Below, piece by piece: positions 1 to 7,729 of a stretch of 39,793 nucleotides of DNA (within the stretch, counting starts at the first letter, position 1; every line of letters begins with the position of its first letter). This stretch comes from Frankiaceae bacterium (GTDB taxonomy: Bacteria > Actinomycetota > Actinomycetes > JAFAQI01). The notes below the pieces were generated by a model. That model searched no databases, was not told where the DNA came from, and saw only the letters and a list, made by a program, of their open reading frames with translations. Both the position numbers and the translations under genes were made by a program. The stretch spans positions 1-39,793 of the forward strand of contig JAVEEG010000237.1 of assembly GCA_030840585.1 (NCBI GenBank), written 5' to 3'.

Positions 1-157
1 GCATGCCGTCGCGCACCTCGCCGGTCGGCTGCCAATGTGACGCCGCGAACATCAGGTCGGCCGCGCCGGTCGTGTGCGCGGACTGGCGGATGTCGGCCGC
101 GCCCAGCGGGTACCAGACGGGGTCGCAGCAGGCACCGCACGCCGAGCACACCGCCAC
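1..157 (-). CDS. Cys-rich protein, N-terminal part, runs off left edge
   Basis: An open frame on the minus strand begins at GTG 157 (or GTG 151) and stays open to the edge of the window, giving about 52 residues. It starts V-A-V-C-S-A-C-G-A-C-C-D-P, a tight cluster of the form CxxCxxCC, followed by WYPLGAADIRQS. Such a cluster suggests a zinc or iron-sulfur site, but I do not recognise the family. It diverges from the RraA-like gene with only about 18 bp between the start codons, so the two probably share a promoter region. No Shine-Dalgarno sequence is obvious. Only the N-terminus is visible, so function is not assignable. Confidence 0.45.
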   Translation of the reverse strand, partial: MAVCSACGACCDPVWYPLGAADIRQSAHTTGAADLMFAASHWQPTGEVRDGM

Positions 158-175
158 GACCGGCAGGATAGGCCG

Positions 176-730
176 ATGGTCGACGTACCGGAGTGGCTGT
201 CCAGCACTCTCGCCGCCGACGGCGCGGCCGGCGCGGGAACGTTGCCCCACTGGATCCGTGCGCTGTCACCGGATGCGACCGTTGCCGGGCCGGCCTTGGT
301 CGTGGCGTTGGCGAGGGACGACAACACGCCGATGCGCGCCGTTCCCGGTGCGGTGACGCAGCCGGGCACGGTGCTCGTGGTCGCCGGCGCGAGCGAATCC
401 CCTACGGCGGTGCTGGGTGATCTGGTCGCGGCCGATCTGCTCGCGGCCGGCATCGTCGGCGTCGTCACCGACGGACTCATCCGTGACTCGCGGGCGGTCG
501 CGAAACTCGGGTTGCCGGTGTGGGCCCGCGGCGTGACGCCGGTTGCGAGCCGCAAGGACGGCGCCGGCTCGATAGGCGGGCACGTGACGATCGGCGGGGT
601 CGACGTACGCGACGGTGACATCGTCGTGGCCGACGCGGACGGGGTCGTCGTATGGCCGGCGGAACGGTACGACGAATACCTCGCCGCGGCCGATGCGAAG
701 CGACGGCAGGACGAAAGCCGCGTGCGGTAA
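176..730 (+). CDS. RraA-like / HMG aldolase family protein
   Basis: The 184-residue protein belongs to the RraA-like family (4-hydroxy-4-methyl-2-oxoglutarate aldolase and the RNase E regulator RraA). The family signature is visible: a GDLVAA segment near residue 81, GVVTDGLIRD at about residues 95-104 (R103 and D104 match the substrate and metal-binding Arg-Asp pair), LPVWARGVTP near 113-122, and a C-terminal DIVVADADGVVVWP block. Length fits the usual 160-230 residues. I chose ATG 176 because the longer upstream frame is low-complexity and not family-like, and a purine-rich AGGATAGG lies upstream. Likely a cytosolic metal-dependent aldolase or decarboxylase for small oxo acids; the substrate cannot be told. 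The MFS gene starts 40 bp downstream in the same direction, so the pair may be an operon. Confidence 0.85.
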   Translation: MVDVPEWLSSTLAADGAAGAGTLPHWIRALSPDATVAGPALVVALARDDNTPMRAVPGAVTQPGTVLVVAGASESPTAVLGDLVAADLLAAGIVGVVTDGLIRDSRAVAKLGLPVWARGVTPVASRKDGAGSIGGHVTIGGVDVRDGDIVVADADGVVVWPAERYDEYLAAADAKRRQDESRVR

Positions 731-770
731 TCCGCTTCGAAATGTCGGTGCCGTAAGGCATCGTGGGGGC

Positions 771-1985
771 ATGGCCTTCAGTCGTTACCGCGAGGTGCTG
801 CGCGCCCCGGGGATCCTGCGACTGGTGGTCCTCACGCTGATCGCGCGGGCGCCGAACGGCATGTCCAGCCTCGGCATCCTGTTGCTCGTCTCGCCGCGAC
901 ACGGCTACGGTCACGCCGGCCTCGTCGTCGGCACATATGTCGCCGTCGTCGGCCTGTGCGCGCCGCTGTCGACGCGGCTGTGCGGGCGGCTCGGGCTGCG
1001 GCGGGTGCTGCCGGCGATGGCGGCCGGCTACTGCGCCGCGATGGTCGGTCTCGCGGTCGTGTCGGACGGGCCGTTCGCCGGCTTGCTCGCGTGCGCGGTC
1101 GCCGCTGGCGTTGCGCAACCGCCGATCGTCGCGCTCGTTCGCGGGCTGTGGCCGCGGCTGTTCCCGCCCGAGCAGGTGCCGGTCCTCTACGGGCTGGAAG
1201 CGACCGCGCAGGAGCTGGTGTTCGTCTTCGGCCCGGCGCTGGTCGCGTTGATCGCCGCGGTCGCCGGCGCCCGGGTTGCGGTGGTGACGACCGGCGTGAT
1301 CGCGCTGGTCGGTACGGCCGGGCTGGCCGCGTCGCCGCTGGTGACCAATCCACCGGCCAGTCCGGGCGGGCGGCGCCGGGTGCTGACCCGCCGGCTGGCG
1401 GTGCTGGTCGCGCTCGGGCTGACGTGCACGGTCGGTTTCAACATGGTCGACATCGGCGTGATCGCGTTCATGAGCGGCCGGCATGCCGGGGCCGCGTCGG
1501 GCGTTGCGCTGTCGCTCTGGGCGGTCGGATCGATGGTCGGCGGGCTGTTCTTCGGGGCGGCGCGCCGTACTGCGGATAGCCGCGGTGTCGCGCTGTCGGT
1601 GGTGGCCGTGGCGATCGGCATCGCGTTGCTCGCGGCTGCGCCCGGACGGGTCGGTCTCGTCGTCATTCTGTTCGCGGGCGGCGCGGCGATCGCGCCCGCG
1701 TTCGCCCGGCTCTACGGGCTGGTCGCGGCCGACGTACCGGAGTCGGCGACGGCGGAGGCGTTCGCCTGGCTGGGCGTCGGGTTCCTGGCCGGTGCATCGC
1801 TCGGCGCTGCGGTCGGCGGGTTCACGGTCGAGGTGTTCGGGCCGCGGGCGACGTTCCTGTTCGCGGCGGCGCTACCGGCCGCGTTCGCCGTAGCGATGGT
1901 CGTCGCGGACCATTTCCGGTTACGGCGTGATGCGGCCGGGCCGGCGGTCAGCGGCGGCTCGTGCCAGCCATCACCCGCGCGATGA
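771..1985 (+). CDS. MFS transporter
   Basis: A 404-residue protein with about twelve hydrophobic segments separated by short charged loops, the layout of a Major Facilitator Superfamily transporter. A basic loop after the second or third segment (RLCGRLGLRR) resembles the MFS motif A region, and the central loop (NPPASPGGRRR, about residue 195) divides two six-helix halves. Start is ATG 771 with GGGGG just upstream. It is an inner-membrane permease or drug/metabolite exporter; the substrate is unknown. It follows the RraA-like gene by 40 bp, which could mean a shared substrate pathway. Its last 38 bp overlap the end of the convergent small membrane gene. Confidence 0.85.
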   Translation: MAFSRYREVLRAPGILRLVVLTLIARAPNGMSSLGILLLVSPRHGYGHAGLVVGTYVAVVGLCAPLSTRLCGRLGLRRVLPAMAAGYCAAMVGLAVVSDGPFAGLLACAVAAGVAQPPIVALVRGLWPRLFPPEQVPVLYGLEATAQELVFVFGPALVALIAAVAGARVAVVTTGVIALVGTAGLAASPLVTNPPASPGGRRRVLTRRLAVLVALGLTCTVGFNMVDIGVIAFMSGRHAGAASGVALSLWAVGSMVGGLFFGAARRTADSRGVALSVVAVAIGIALLAAAPGRVGLVVILFAGGAAIAPAFARLYGLVAADVPESATAEAFAWLGVGFLAGASLGAAVGGFTVEVFGPRATFLFAAALPAAFAVAMVVADHFRLRRDAAGPAVSGGSCQPSPAR

Positions 1986-2262
1986 GCAGGCCACCGACGA
2001 GGTAGACGGCGGCGGCGATGCCCCAGTTGATCCAGAGATGCCGGATGCCGTGCGCGTTGACGACGTTGTGGAACGGTGTCGTGAGCCATGCGCCGGCGTC
2101 CTTCACCCAGCGCACGGCCGAGCCGGTGGTGTGCGGCGCGTAGACGTCCAGCAGGATGGCCGCGCCGATGATGAGGGCGACGATCACGGCGGCGGCGGCG
2201 ATGAGTGCGGCGAGCCGGGACAGGGCGAACGAGCCACGTGGGCGCGAGGCGACGAGAGTCAT
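1948..2262 (-). CDS. Small membrane protein, two TM helices
   Basis: A 104-residue protein with a positively charged N-terminus, one long hydrophobic helix (about residues 17-38) and a second near the C-terminus (about 79-98), with a soluble loop of roughly 40 residues containing [14 protein letters not shown] between them. The start is ATG 2262, fixed by GGAGG at 2270-2274 seven bases upstream; a longer frame to 2355 lacks such a site. No enzymatic motif is seen. It converges on and overlaps the MFS gene and diverges from msrA across about 110 bp. I read it as a conserved actinobacterial membrane protein of unknown role. Confidence 0.75.
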   Translation of the reverse strand: MTLVASRPRGSFALSRLAALIAAAAVIVALIIGAAILLDVYAPHTTGSAVRWVKDAGAWLTTPFHNVVNAHGIRHLWINWGIAAAVYLVGGLLIARVMAGTSRR

Positions 2263-2372
2263 TGCGAAACCTCCGTGTTGTAGCGGCCTGTCCGGCCGGC
2301 CCGGGTGGGCCGGAATCTCTCGTTCGGTCTGCCCGTTACCGTTGTGTTCATCCATCGCGGAGGAGTTACACC

Positions 2373-3053
2373 ATGCTGTTCTCCCGCCAGAAGACCCAGA
2401 TGATCGCCGCCGAGGACGCGCTGCCCGGGCGGACCGAGCGGCCCTTCGCGGTGCCGTCGCGTCACTTTGTGCTGGGGACGCTGCTCGAGGGTGAGCCGGG
2501 GGAGACCGCGTACTTCGGGCTCGGGTGTTTCTGGGGCGCGGAGCGGCGGTTCTGGGAGACGCCGGGTGTCGTCTCGACGGCGGCCGGTTACCAAGGTGGC
2601 TTTACGCCGAACCCAACGTACGAGGAAGTCTGCTCGGCGAAGACCGGGCACGCCGAGGTCGTGAAGGTCGTCTTCGATCCGGCTCGGATTTCTTATGCCG
2701 ACTTGCTGCGCGTGTTCTGGGAATCGCACGACCCGACGCAGGGGATGAAGCAGGGGGGTGACGTCGGGACGCAGTATCGGTCGGCCATCTATGTGACGTC
2801 GGACGCGCAGAAGCAGGCGGCGCTCGAGAGCCGGGACGCCTTCCAGCCGGTGTTGGCCAGTGGTGGGTACGGCGACATCACGACCGAGATCGCGGACGCC
2901 GGCGAGTTCTACTACGCCGAGGACTACCACCAGCAGTATTTAGCTAAGGTAAGAAATGGCTACTGCGGCTTGGGAGGAACCGGGCTCTCATGCCCAGTGG
3001 GCGTGGCGAAGGCGCCGGAGGCTTCTGCCGAATTACGGCCGGACAGGGCCTAA
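2373..3053 (+). CDS. msrA: Peptide-methionine (S)-S-oxide reductase MsrA
   Basis: A 226-residue MsrA, which reduces methionine-S-sulfoxide in proteins using a catalytic cysteine and thioredoxin-linked recycling in the cytosol. The active-site motif GCFWG places the nucleophile at C52; [12 protein letters not shown] is the substrate-pocket motif near residue 135; the C-terminal [12 protein letters not shown] carries the two recycling cysteines C198 and C207, matching the E. coli three-cysteine arrangement. ATG 2373 follows a CGGAGGAG ribosome site. From codon ~192 (CAG CAG TAT TTA GCT AAG) the DNA turns AT-richer and uses rare codons, unlike the upstream part, and the protein ends with an unusual LRPDRA extension. 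Six more copies of this tail lie downstream, so I infer that the 3' end was supplied by an integrated element. The gene should be functional because all key residues remain. Confidence 0.95.
   Translation: MLFSRQKTQMIAAEDALPGRTERPFAVPSRHFVLGTLLEGEPGETAYFGLGCFWGAERRFWETPGVVSTAAGYQGGFTPNPTYEEVCSAKTGHAEVVKVVFDPARISYADLLRVFWESHDPTQGMKQGGDVGTQYRSAIYVTSDAQKQAALESRDAFQPVLASGGYGDITTEIADAGEFYYAEDYHQQYLAKVRNGYCGLGGTGLSCPVGVAKAPEASAELRPDRA
2928..3053 (+). repeat. msrA-tail repeat R0 (functional msrA 3' end)
   Basis: This is the tail that now completes msrA. The core CACCAGCAGTA lies at 2928-2938 and is shared with R1 and R3-R5 (R1 and R5 with one change). To its left is host msrA sequence (GACTAC); to its right the codon choice shifts towards A/T. 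Other copies have a TAG stop after GCCGA; here the equivalent place reads GAATTACGG, so the frame runs on to TAA 3051-3053. Confidence 0.75.
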
Positions 3054-3724
3054 AGATCGAACGCAAGCTGCGCCTGTTCTTTCAACTGGGCGTAGACGGC
3101 CCGCACTGCCCGATCGCATGGTTTCAAATCCGGGACAAAGACTTCTATTGGGGCCCAGGCGAAGACGGCGCAGACCTGGCCGGACAACCGTTCAACGGCA
3201 CCTCGGCAAAGATCACCACTCCCGAAGACTTTGAGCGCATCGCGCGAGCGGTCTGGAAAGCGTCCCACCATGCATCGGGCGTCGTGCACGTGACTGGTGG
3301 CTCTGAAAGGCAGACGCGCACCGATGTCTGGGGTTGTCCTCTGACTTCCGTCTCTAATCCGACCCGTTTCGCGGCTGTCTTTACCAAGCACCCGGTACAC
3401 ATGCCGACGTACCAGCGATCACTGACTCGGCGCCGGTCGGCGGCCATGGTGCTGAGGCTCCCGGAAGAGCGTTGGGCGGTAAGGCATTACTTGGAGTTCT
3501 TCCTGACGCCGGCTGGAACGTTCTCGGCAGTGCCGACGATGCTCCAGATGGAGCCCAAGCGCTCCGTTGAACCGCCACTCTCGCAATCATTTGGCGAAGA
3601 CGTCGACCTAGTACTGCTCGTGCGTCATTACGCCGTTGGCGGAGAGATGAGCGCTTGGAAGCCAACCGCCAGTATCTGGCTCGTCCTGGACCCGGCTAGC
3701 CCCGAAGACGGAGCGCCTAGTTAG
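2990..3724 (+). CDS. Cassette A orphan protein, starts inside msrA tail
   Basis: An open frame whose first available ATG (2990) lies inside msrA in another frame, preceded by GGGAGGAA at 2972-2979, so the msrA tail would supply its ribosome site and about twenty N-terminal residues. The part that looks like genuine protein begins near [15 protein letters not shown] (about 3050) and continues to [14 protein letters not shown], roughly 220 residues. It has mixed alpha/beta character, no signal peptide and no clear membrane helix. No family or catalytic motif is recognised. Base composition is lower in GC than the flanking chromosome. The original start may have been lost when the segment was inserted; alternatively a non-ATG start near 3053 is used. 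It is the sole clear gene of the segment between R0 and R1. Confidence 0.65.
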   Translation: MPSGRGEGAGGFCRITAGQGLKIERKLRLFFQLGVDGPHCPIAWFQIRDKDFYWGPGEDGADLAGQPFNGTSAKITTPEDFERIARAVWKASHHASGVVHVTGGSERQTRTDVWGCPLTSVSNPTRFAAVFTKHPVHMPTYQRSLTRRRSAAMVLRLPEERWAVRHYLEFFLTPAGTFSAVPTMLQMEPKRSVEPPLSQSFGEDVDLVLLVRHYAVGGEMSAWKPTASIWLVLDPASPEDGAPS

Positions 3725-3837
3725 TCCGACTGGGCCCCGGGCCATGTTGGCTCGCGCCAAGTGCACGTACGTTCCGAGCAACTGGAAGGTCGGTGACGTG
3801 GCGATCGCGACGAGGGCCGCAACGGCTGCAGCGATCA
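3725..3837. other. Gap before R1; possible truncated minus-strand ORF
   Basis: The gap holds no clear plus-strand gene. On the minus strand a frame from GTG 3859 (inside R1) encodes a hydrophobic stretch (SVIAAAVAALVAIA) that could be a membrane helix, but after about 45 codons it runs antisense to cassette A's gene. It lacks a ribosome site. It may be the truncated N-terminus of a small membrane protein like those in cassettes C and D. Confidence 0.25.
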
Positions 3838-3971
3838 CCGACGCGCTGGGGGCTAGCACCAGCAGAACTTGGCCAAGAACCCCAACTTATTGCGGGCTTG
3901 TTGGCACGGGCATGTCGTGTCCCGTCGGTGTCGCGAAGGCAACCGAGATTGCTGCCGTATAGCCGGCGTCG
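3838..3971 (+). repeat. msrA-tail repeat R1
   Basis: Degenerate copy of the msrA 3' end. The core CACCAGCAGAA is at 3857-3867, preceded by GGCTAG, so a TAG stands where msrA has the Tyr codon before His-Gln-Gln. Translation across frames recovers LAKNPN, then [12 protein letters not shown], then TAG 3960-3962 and GCCGGCGTC. Small indels break the frame after AAGAACCCCAAC, so it is non-coding as MsrA. Confidence 0.8.
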
Positions 3972-4153
3972 TTGTCCCCGCGACACCCGGCCGATCCGTA
4001 ATCAGGGATACACAACTCTTAGCCGCATACGCAGCAGCGATTGAACGAATGCCTATACAGCGGCTTGCACCGAAGCACGGACGAGTGCGTGCGTGCCCAG
4101 GAGAAGAACCGGGTGTCACAGTCAGGCGCATCGCTCTGAGTTGACCGGCTGGG

Positions 4154-4474
4154 TTAGATGAGCCCGAAGACCTTGGCGATCGCTTCGTCGAGCCGAGCGA
4201 TGGCCTGAGCGGAGACAGGGCCGAGCAGGCGTCCGGCCCGCAATTCTTCTGTGGTGATCGGGAAGATTAAGTCGGTTACGACGATGCCGACGACCGGTTC
4301 GGCGTTACCCAACTCGACTGTCGTCTCAAGCAGGTCATAGGCGAAGCCCATACTGAGAACGGGCGCGGCGAGAACGCTCGGCCATTCGGCGTTACGAGTG
4401 TCCGAGGACACGATGACGACCGAGCCGGAACGCTCCGCGAACGTTCCCTCGTACACCTCGCCACGGCGGGCCAG
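4154..4474 (-). CDS. MazF/PemK-like toxin
   Basis: About 106 residues resembling the MazF/PemK mRNA-interferase fold: an N-terminal (R)RGEVYEG strand, a hydrophobic SGSVVIVSSD strand, WPSVLAAPV, and the characteristic end GIVVTDLIFPI...LLGPVSAQAIARLDEAIAKVFGL, which matches the family's C-terminal strand plus two helices. MazF toxins cleave mRNA at short sequences. The first GTG is at 4456, but family alignment (LARRGEVY) and a GGGAGGG site at 4480-4486 point to a CTG start at 4472-4474. It follows the candidate antitoxin by 11 bp on the same strand, the usual antitoxin-then-toxin order. The usual Arg/Thr active-site pattern is only partly conserved, so this could be a divergent or inactive member. 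Confidence 0.6.
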   Translation of the reverse strand: MARRGEVYEGTFAERSGSVVIVSSDTRNAEWPSVLAAPVLSMGFAYDLLETTVELGNAEPVVGIVVTDLIFPITTEELRAGRLLGPVSAQAIARLDEAIAKVFGLI

Positions 4475-4485
4475 CGCTACCCTCC

Positions 4486-4845
4486 CTAGACCGATTCGGA
4501 TGAGGCCGGGGCGCCAGCTACCAGCGCTCGCATCGCCGACCCGCCCATAGCGATTACGGACTTGTCATCGAAGGCGTTTGAGATGACGTCGCGCGTCAGG
4601 CGATACTGCTGGGCGCGCTTGGCCTGCTGGACTTGGACGAGCCCCACCAGCGCGAGTCGTCGGACGGCTTCAGAGAACGAGGAGACTTCTTCGTCCCCAA
4701 AGGCCAAGCCCAGCATTGTGCCGCTCAGACCGCCCAGGAGCGCCGAACGCAGCAACGGCGCCGCTTCGGCATCGCCAACGAGCTGCTCGATCTCTTCCAC
4801 TTCGCGCGGGCTGAAGCCGATCGTCTTGCGCTCCATTACGGCCAC
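4486..4845 (-). CDS. Candidate antitoxin partner of the MazF-like protein
   Basis: A 119-residue acidic protein directly upstream of, and co-directional with, the MazF-like gene. The start is set by AGGAGGT at 4849-4855, which favours GTG 4845 or ATG 4836 over the more distant ATG 4893 that has no ribosome site. The segment SFSEAVRRLALVGLVQVQQA resembles the second helix region of ribbon-helix-helix DNA-binding antitoxins, and FSPREVEEIEQLVGDAE is a charged helix. I do not recognise the family with certainty; assignment as antitoxin is by position and size. The untranslated 48-79 bp before the start and the divergent gene at 4925 leave room for an autoregulated shared promoter. Confidence 0.5.
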   Translation of the reverse strand: MAVMERKTIGFSPREVEEIEQLVGDAEAAPLLRSALLGGLSGTMLGLAFGDEEVSSFSEAVRRLALVGLVQVQQAKRAQQYRLTRDVISNAFDDKSVIAMGGSAMRALVAGAPASSESV

Positions 4846-4924
4846 TGCACCTCCTAGTGCGTCGGAGATTGCATCACCTTTCGATGCGTACATCGACTCA
4901 CAAACTACGGTACCTTAGGCATTC

Positions 4925-5719
4925 ATGCCGGGCAACAATCAGAGCGCTCCAGCTTCGAAATGGGCCAAAGCGGCCCAGGTCGTGCTGTTCCTGGCGGCCT
5001 TGGCGCTGCTGGGTCTGCACACCGACCAGAGTGATCTGACTGATCGCGGCATTAAGGTCCAGATCGACTCGACCAGCCTCGCGCTACTGGCCCTGATGGC
5101 CGTCGCGATCTTGCTTCCCCGTCTGAGGAGCATCAAGGCAGGCACGGTTGAGGCCGCCTTCGACGCCGCCGCCCGCGCGGGAGAGAGCGCGGCGGCCGCG
5201 GCCCAACCTGACGACCTCACCGGCCTTGCTGCCGCGACCGCGCCTGCCGCAGCCGCCGGGACCCCCGCCGAAAGCCAGTCGGTCGCTGGCGCGCTGACCG
5301 CCGCAATCGAGAACCCACTCGTCTCGATCGAAGCGTCGCGACGAGCGCTCGCTGCCGACCTGCGTGAGCTGGCGGCTGCGGTGAAGCTGGACCAGCCCCC
5401 CACGGAAATGGCCGAGCTGGGCAAACAACTGAAGGAACAAGGCGCGCTGCCGGACAAAGCAGCGGCGGCCATCACTGACCTCGTCAATGCGATTCGGCAA
5501 GCGAAGCTGGCCCAGGGACCGCTGCCCCCAGGTGTCGCGGTGGAGGTCGACACCGCAACTCAGATACTCCGCAGTGTTATTCGGAGGGCGATTACGGAGG
5601 CCACCACGCCAGCGAGCGTCCCGGCAATCGAGACCGCGCCGGCAACGCAGGCCGGGGCAACCGAGACCGCGCCGACTGCGGGGGCGCCGGCTGCCGCGGA
5701 AGGCCCCGATGCGTGCTAG
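4925..5719 (+). CDS. Two-TM protein with long helical Ala-rich domain
   Basis: A 264-residue protein: a short basic N-terminus, two hydrophobic segments (about residues 17-34 and 49-66), then a long Ala/Glu-rich, probably helical cytoplasmic region, ending in a low-complexity Thr/Ala/Pro stretch. The loop between helices (DQSDLTDRGIKVQIDSTS) is short. No catalytic motif is seen. The stop TAG 5717-5719 is the TAG of repeat R2's own left arm, so the end of the gene is set by the repeat junction and the original C-terminus may differ. It diverges from the toxin-antitoxin pair. A role as a membrane-anchored accessory or defence-type protein is possible but not shown. Confidence 0.7.
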   Translation: MPGNNQSAPASKWAKAAQVVLFLAALALLGLHTDQSDLTDRGIKVQIDSTSLALLALMAVAILLPRLRSIKAGTVEAAFDAAARAGESAAAAAQPDDLTGLAAATAPAAAAGTPAESQSVAGALTAAIENPLVSIEASRRALAADLRELAAAVKLDQPPTEMAELGKQLKEQGALPDKAAAAITDLVNAIRQAKLAQGPLPPGVAVEVDTATQILRSVIRRAITEATTPASVPAIETAPATQAGATETAPTAGAPAAAEGPDAC

Positions 5720-5834
5720 CAGTAGCTTGCTCGCAATCCATCCTTCTAGGTATTGCGGACTCGGTGGGGCCGGGCACTTCCTTCCTGGTCGGGTGGCGAA
5801 AGCGCCGGAACCCACTGCCGAGCGACCGGCGTTG
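5705..5834 (+). repeat. msrA-tail repeat R2
   Basis: Degenerate copy: TGCTAG then CAGTAGCTTGCTCGCAATCC (one codon missing from the core), then TATTGCGGACTCGGTGGGGCCGG. In one frame it reads RYCGLGGAGH and GRVAKAPE, clearly msrA-derived. It ends near GCGACCGGCGTTG, which matches the post-stop sequence of R1 and R5. It shares CTTGCTCGCAATCC with R3. Confidence 0.75.
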
Positions 5835-5953
5835 CACCGCGCTCAAGCACGGCCGGTGCGCCAGCTAACCGTCGCGCCGTTGCGCGACAACCGGTTGACC
5901 TCCATAACAGCAGAGGGGAGTGCTGGGACACCGCTCCGTGGTAGACGAATGTC

Positions 5954-6157
5954 ATGACGAACTTCACGGTGTTCACCCATGATGAGTCCGAGTATCCGTG
6001 CAGCGGAAACTCGAGATACAAAGTGCTGGACAGCGGCGCGCGTCAGCTGGACCGCGACGCTGCCGACAGCTTCGCTCCACGCATCGTGTTCAGCCCGAGC
6101 CACTGGCTGCGCGTTGAGGATCGTGAGCTGCCTCGGGGCGGCGGCTTGATCGCGTAG
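5954..6157 (+). CDS. Small hypothetical protein
   Basis: A 67-residue frame from ATG 5954 with sequence MTNFTVFTHDESEYPCSGNS and later YKVLDSGARQLDRDAADSF and FSPSHWLRVEDRE. The composition is protein-like (beta-rich, few high-GC artefact codons) and the bases are less GC-biased than neighbouring shadows. No motif is recognised. It lies in cassette C between R2 and the membrane protein gene. Confidence 0.5.
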   Translation: MTNFTVFTHDESEYPCSGNSRYKVLDSGARQLDRDAADSFAPRIVFSPSHWLRVEDRELPRGGGLIA

Positions 6158-6272
6158 CGCGTCAATTGCGCAACACTGAGTGACGTTCGCGATCGGCCCG
6201 GACGCCGATGCGCGCCATGGCCCGTCCTAGCGGAGCGCAGTCGCTGCCTGCTTTCGCGGGTCCGGCAGCATT

Positions 6273-6863
6273 TTGCGCATGCCTCTGAAACTGCTCACAG
6301 AGCCCTTACTGGGCGCGGCTGCTCAAACCTCCGGCGGTAGCCCGCACGACGATGCCATCCTCATTGCGGTCATTGCAGCCGTTAGCGCCCTAGCCGGTGT
6401 CGTCCTCAGCACTGCGGGTGGATTCGTAGGCGCATGGTTGCAGCGCCGATCAGACCGGTTGCGCGATCGACAGTCGCGGCAGCATGAGTACGCAATGTCG
6501 CTCCGGAGTGATTTACGACAAGTGCTGGCACGGGTCCTCGTGTCAATGAATGACGTCTGGATCTGGTGCATTGATCAGCACAAGAGCGGCACGGCGCCTT
6601 CGCATGATCTTGTGGCGGGACATCTTCGGGATCTCAGCACCGCGCTACGTGAAGCGCGTCTGCTTGTCGAGGATGACGATGCGCTGGAGCACACAAGCAA
6701 GGCTGTCGATGACGATCTGATGGCCCTTTGGCAAGTGATGGCAGCACAGGGCGCCGCCTCACCAGCGCTCGTCCGGAGGCTCATCGACGACTTCGTCGAC
6801 GAGCGCGCGCGGGCAGAGGCAGAGATGCGTGCGCTACTGCGCCCGGTGGCAAACTCCGGTTGA
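6273..6863 (+). CDS. Single-TM protein with helical cytoplasmic tail (cassette C)
   Basis: A 196-residue protein with one strong N-terminal membrane helix (about residues 28-52, ILIAVIAAVSALAGVVLSTA), immediately followed by a highly basic run (RRSDRLRDRQSRQ) and a largely helical soluble domain rich in Arg, Asp and Leu. Basic residues after the helix suggest the tail is cytoplasmic. The start could be ATG 6273 or ATG 6279. The fold resembles the common but uncharacterised actinobacterial proteins with a helix anchor and an R-rich four-helix-like tail; the cassette D protein has the same plan. No enzyme motif. It is the main cargo of the R2-R3 segment. Confidence 0.7.
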   Translation: MRMPLKLLTEPLLGAAAQTSGGSPHDDAILIAVIAAVSALAGVVLSTAGGFVGAWLQRRSDRLRDRQSRQHEYAMSLRSDLRQVLARVLVSMNDVWIWCIDQHKSGTAPSHDLVAGHLRDLSTALREARLLVEDDDALEHTSKAVDDDLMALWQVMAAQGAASPALVRRLIDDFVDERARAEAEMRALLRPVANSG

Positions 6864-6942
6864 AGCCTACGGTCGACCGCGTTCGAGCCGAGGTTATGAC
6901 GGAACGCCAGCGCTGTTACCTGCTGCTTGCCATCGCGTTTTC

Positions 6943-7056
6943 TATGCCGTCGGCTGACACCAGCAGTACCTTGCTCGCAATCCTTCTTGGTACCGGGGGC
7001 TCGGTGGAAGACGGGCCTGTCTTGCCCAGTCGGAGTCGCGAAGACGAACGGCTAGA
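6943..7056 (+). repeat. msrA-tail repeat R3
   Basis: Core CACCAGCAGTA at 6958-6968 preceded by GGCTGA, so TGA replaces the msrA Tyr codon. The core frame reads HQQYLARNPSWYRGLGG and then diverges through indels; CCCAGTCGGAGTCGCGAAGACG corresponds to the CPVGVAKT region. It ends at GCTAG near 7054. Confidence 0.75.
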
Positions 7057-7231
7057 ACGCATCCTCCACCCGATTCTTTGACATACCTCGGAATTACCGC
7101 GCGCTCTACTGGCATGTGCGAAACAGCCCGCTCCTGGACCACAGGCGGGCACCGCCCTTGCCACGGTGGATGGATCGAGGCCTATTCCAAGTTGTCGGGC
7201 CCAGTCGCCGTCCTTTCAGGGCACTCCCTCG

Positions 7232-7729
7232 CTAACGCTCCAGATCACTTCGCTCGCTATGGAAGAGGCGCTTCACTGCAGCATCTAGGTCGCTCAGCAT
7301 GTCCCTGACTTGGACCAATGTCGGTGTCGGCGTCCCGAAGTTCCGCCGGGGGCCGTTTATCCATGCGTCCACATAATCAAGATCGAACCAGGTATCCCCC
7401 GCGGCATCGCTGACCTGGGCGGAACCGAGTAATTGGATGACGTCGAGCTCCTTCCTCACCTCGCCCACGCCGCTATGCAGCTCACGCCGGAGTCGCACGT
7501 CTCCTGGTGTGTCGAGGGCCTGCTCAGCGAGTGCCCAGACCGTACGGGCCGTAGAAAGATACTCGCTGTAGGCCGCCTGCCGCCCCTGGTAAATGCGGTC
7601 AGCGCGCTGCTGGTCGGCCTCTTGTCCAAGAGTCATTCGAGTGGTCGCGACGGATGCGCCGACGCCGATCACAACGCCTGCAAGGGCGAACACTCCAGAG
7701 ATGATCACGGTGCGTACGTCGGACTTCAT
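7232..7729 (-). CDS. Single-TM protein with helical tail (cassette D)
   Basis: A 165-residue protein with an N-terminal membrane helix (about residues 7-29, VIISGVFALAGVVIGVGASV) followed by a charged helical domain (QQRADRIYQGRQAAYSEYL and onwards). The start ATG 7729 has AGGAGA eight bases upstream. The order (short N-terminus, helix, Arg-rich amphipathic segment with an AYSEYL-type block) parallels the cassette C protein, although the gene is on the opposite strand to msrA. Function unknown; possibly a membrane-anchored sensor or accessory protein. About 175 bp between R3 and its stop codon hold nothing I can identify. Confidence 0.7.
   Translation of the reverse strand: MKSDVRTVIISGVFALAGVVIGVGASVATTRMTLGQEADQQRADRIYQGRQAAYSEYLSTARTVWALAEQALDTPGDVRLRRELHSGVGEVRKELDVIQLLGSAQVSDAAGDTWFDLDYVDAWINGPRRNFGTPTPTLVQVRDMLSDLDAAVKRLFHSERSDLER

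Noticed and set aside
477-1484. 335-codon minus-strand frame opposite the MFS gene
   Set aside because: Low-complexity Arg/Gln/Asp-rich shadow; the MFS frame has clear membrane helices.
3853-4144. Overlapping frames of 91-92 codons on both strands in R1 and the start of segment B
   Set aside because: They derive from the degenerate tail and show no protein-like continuation; 3972-4153 appears empty.
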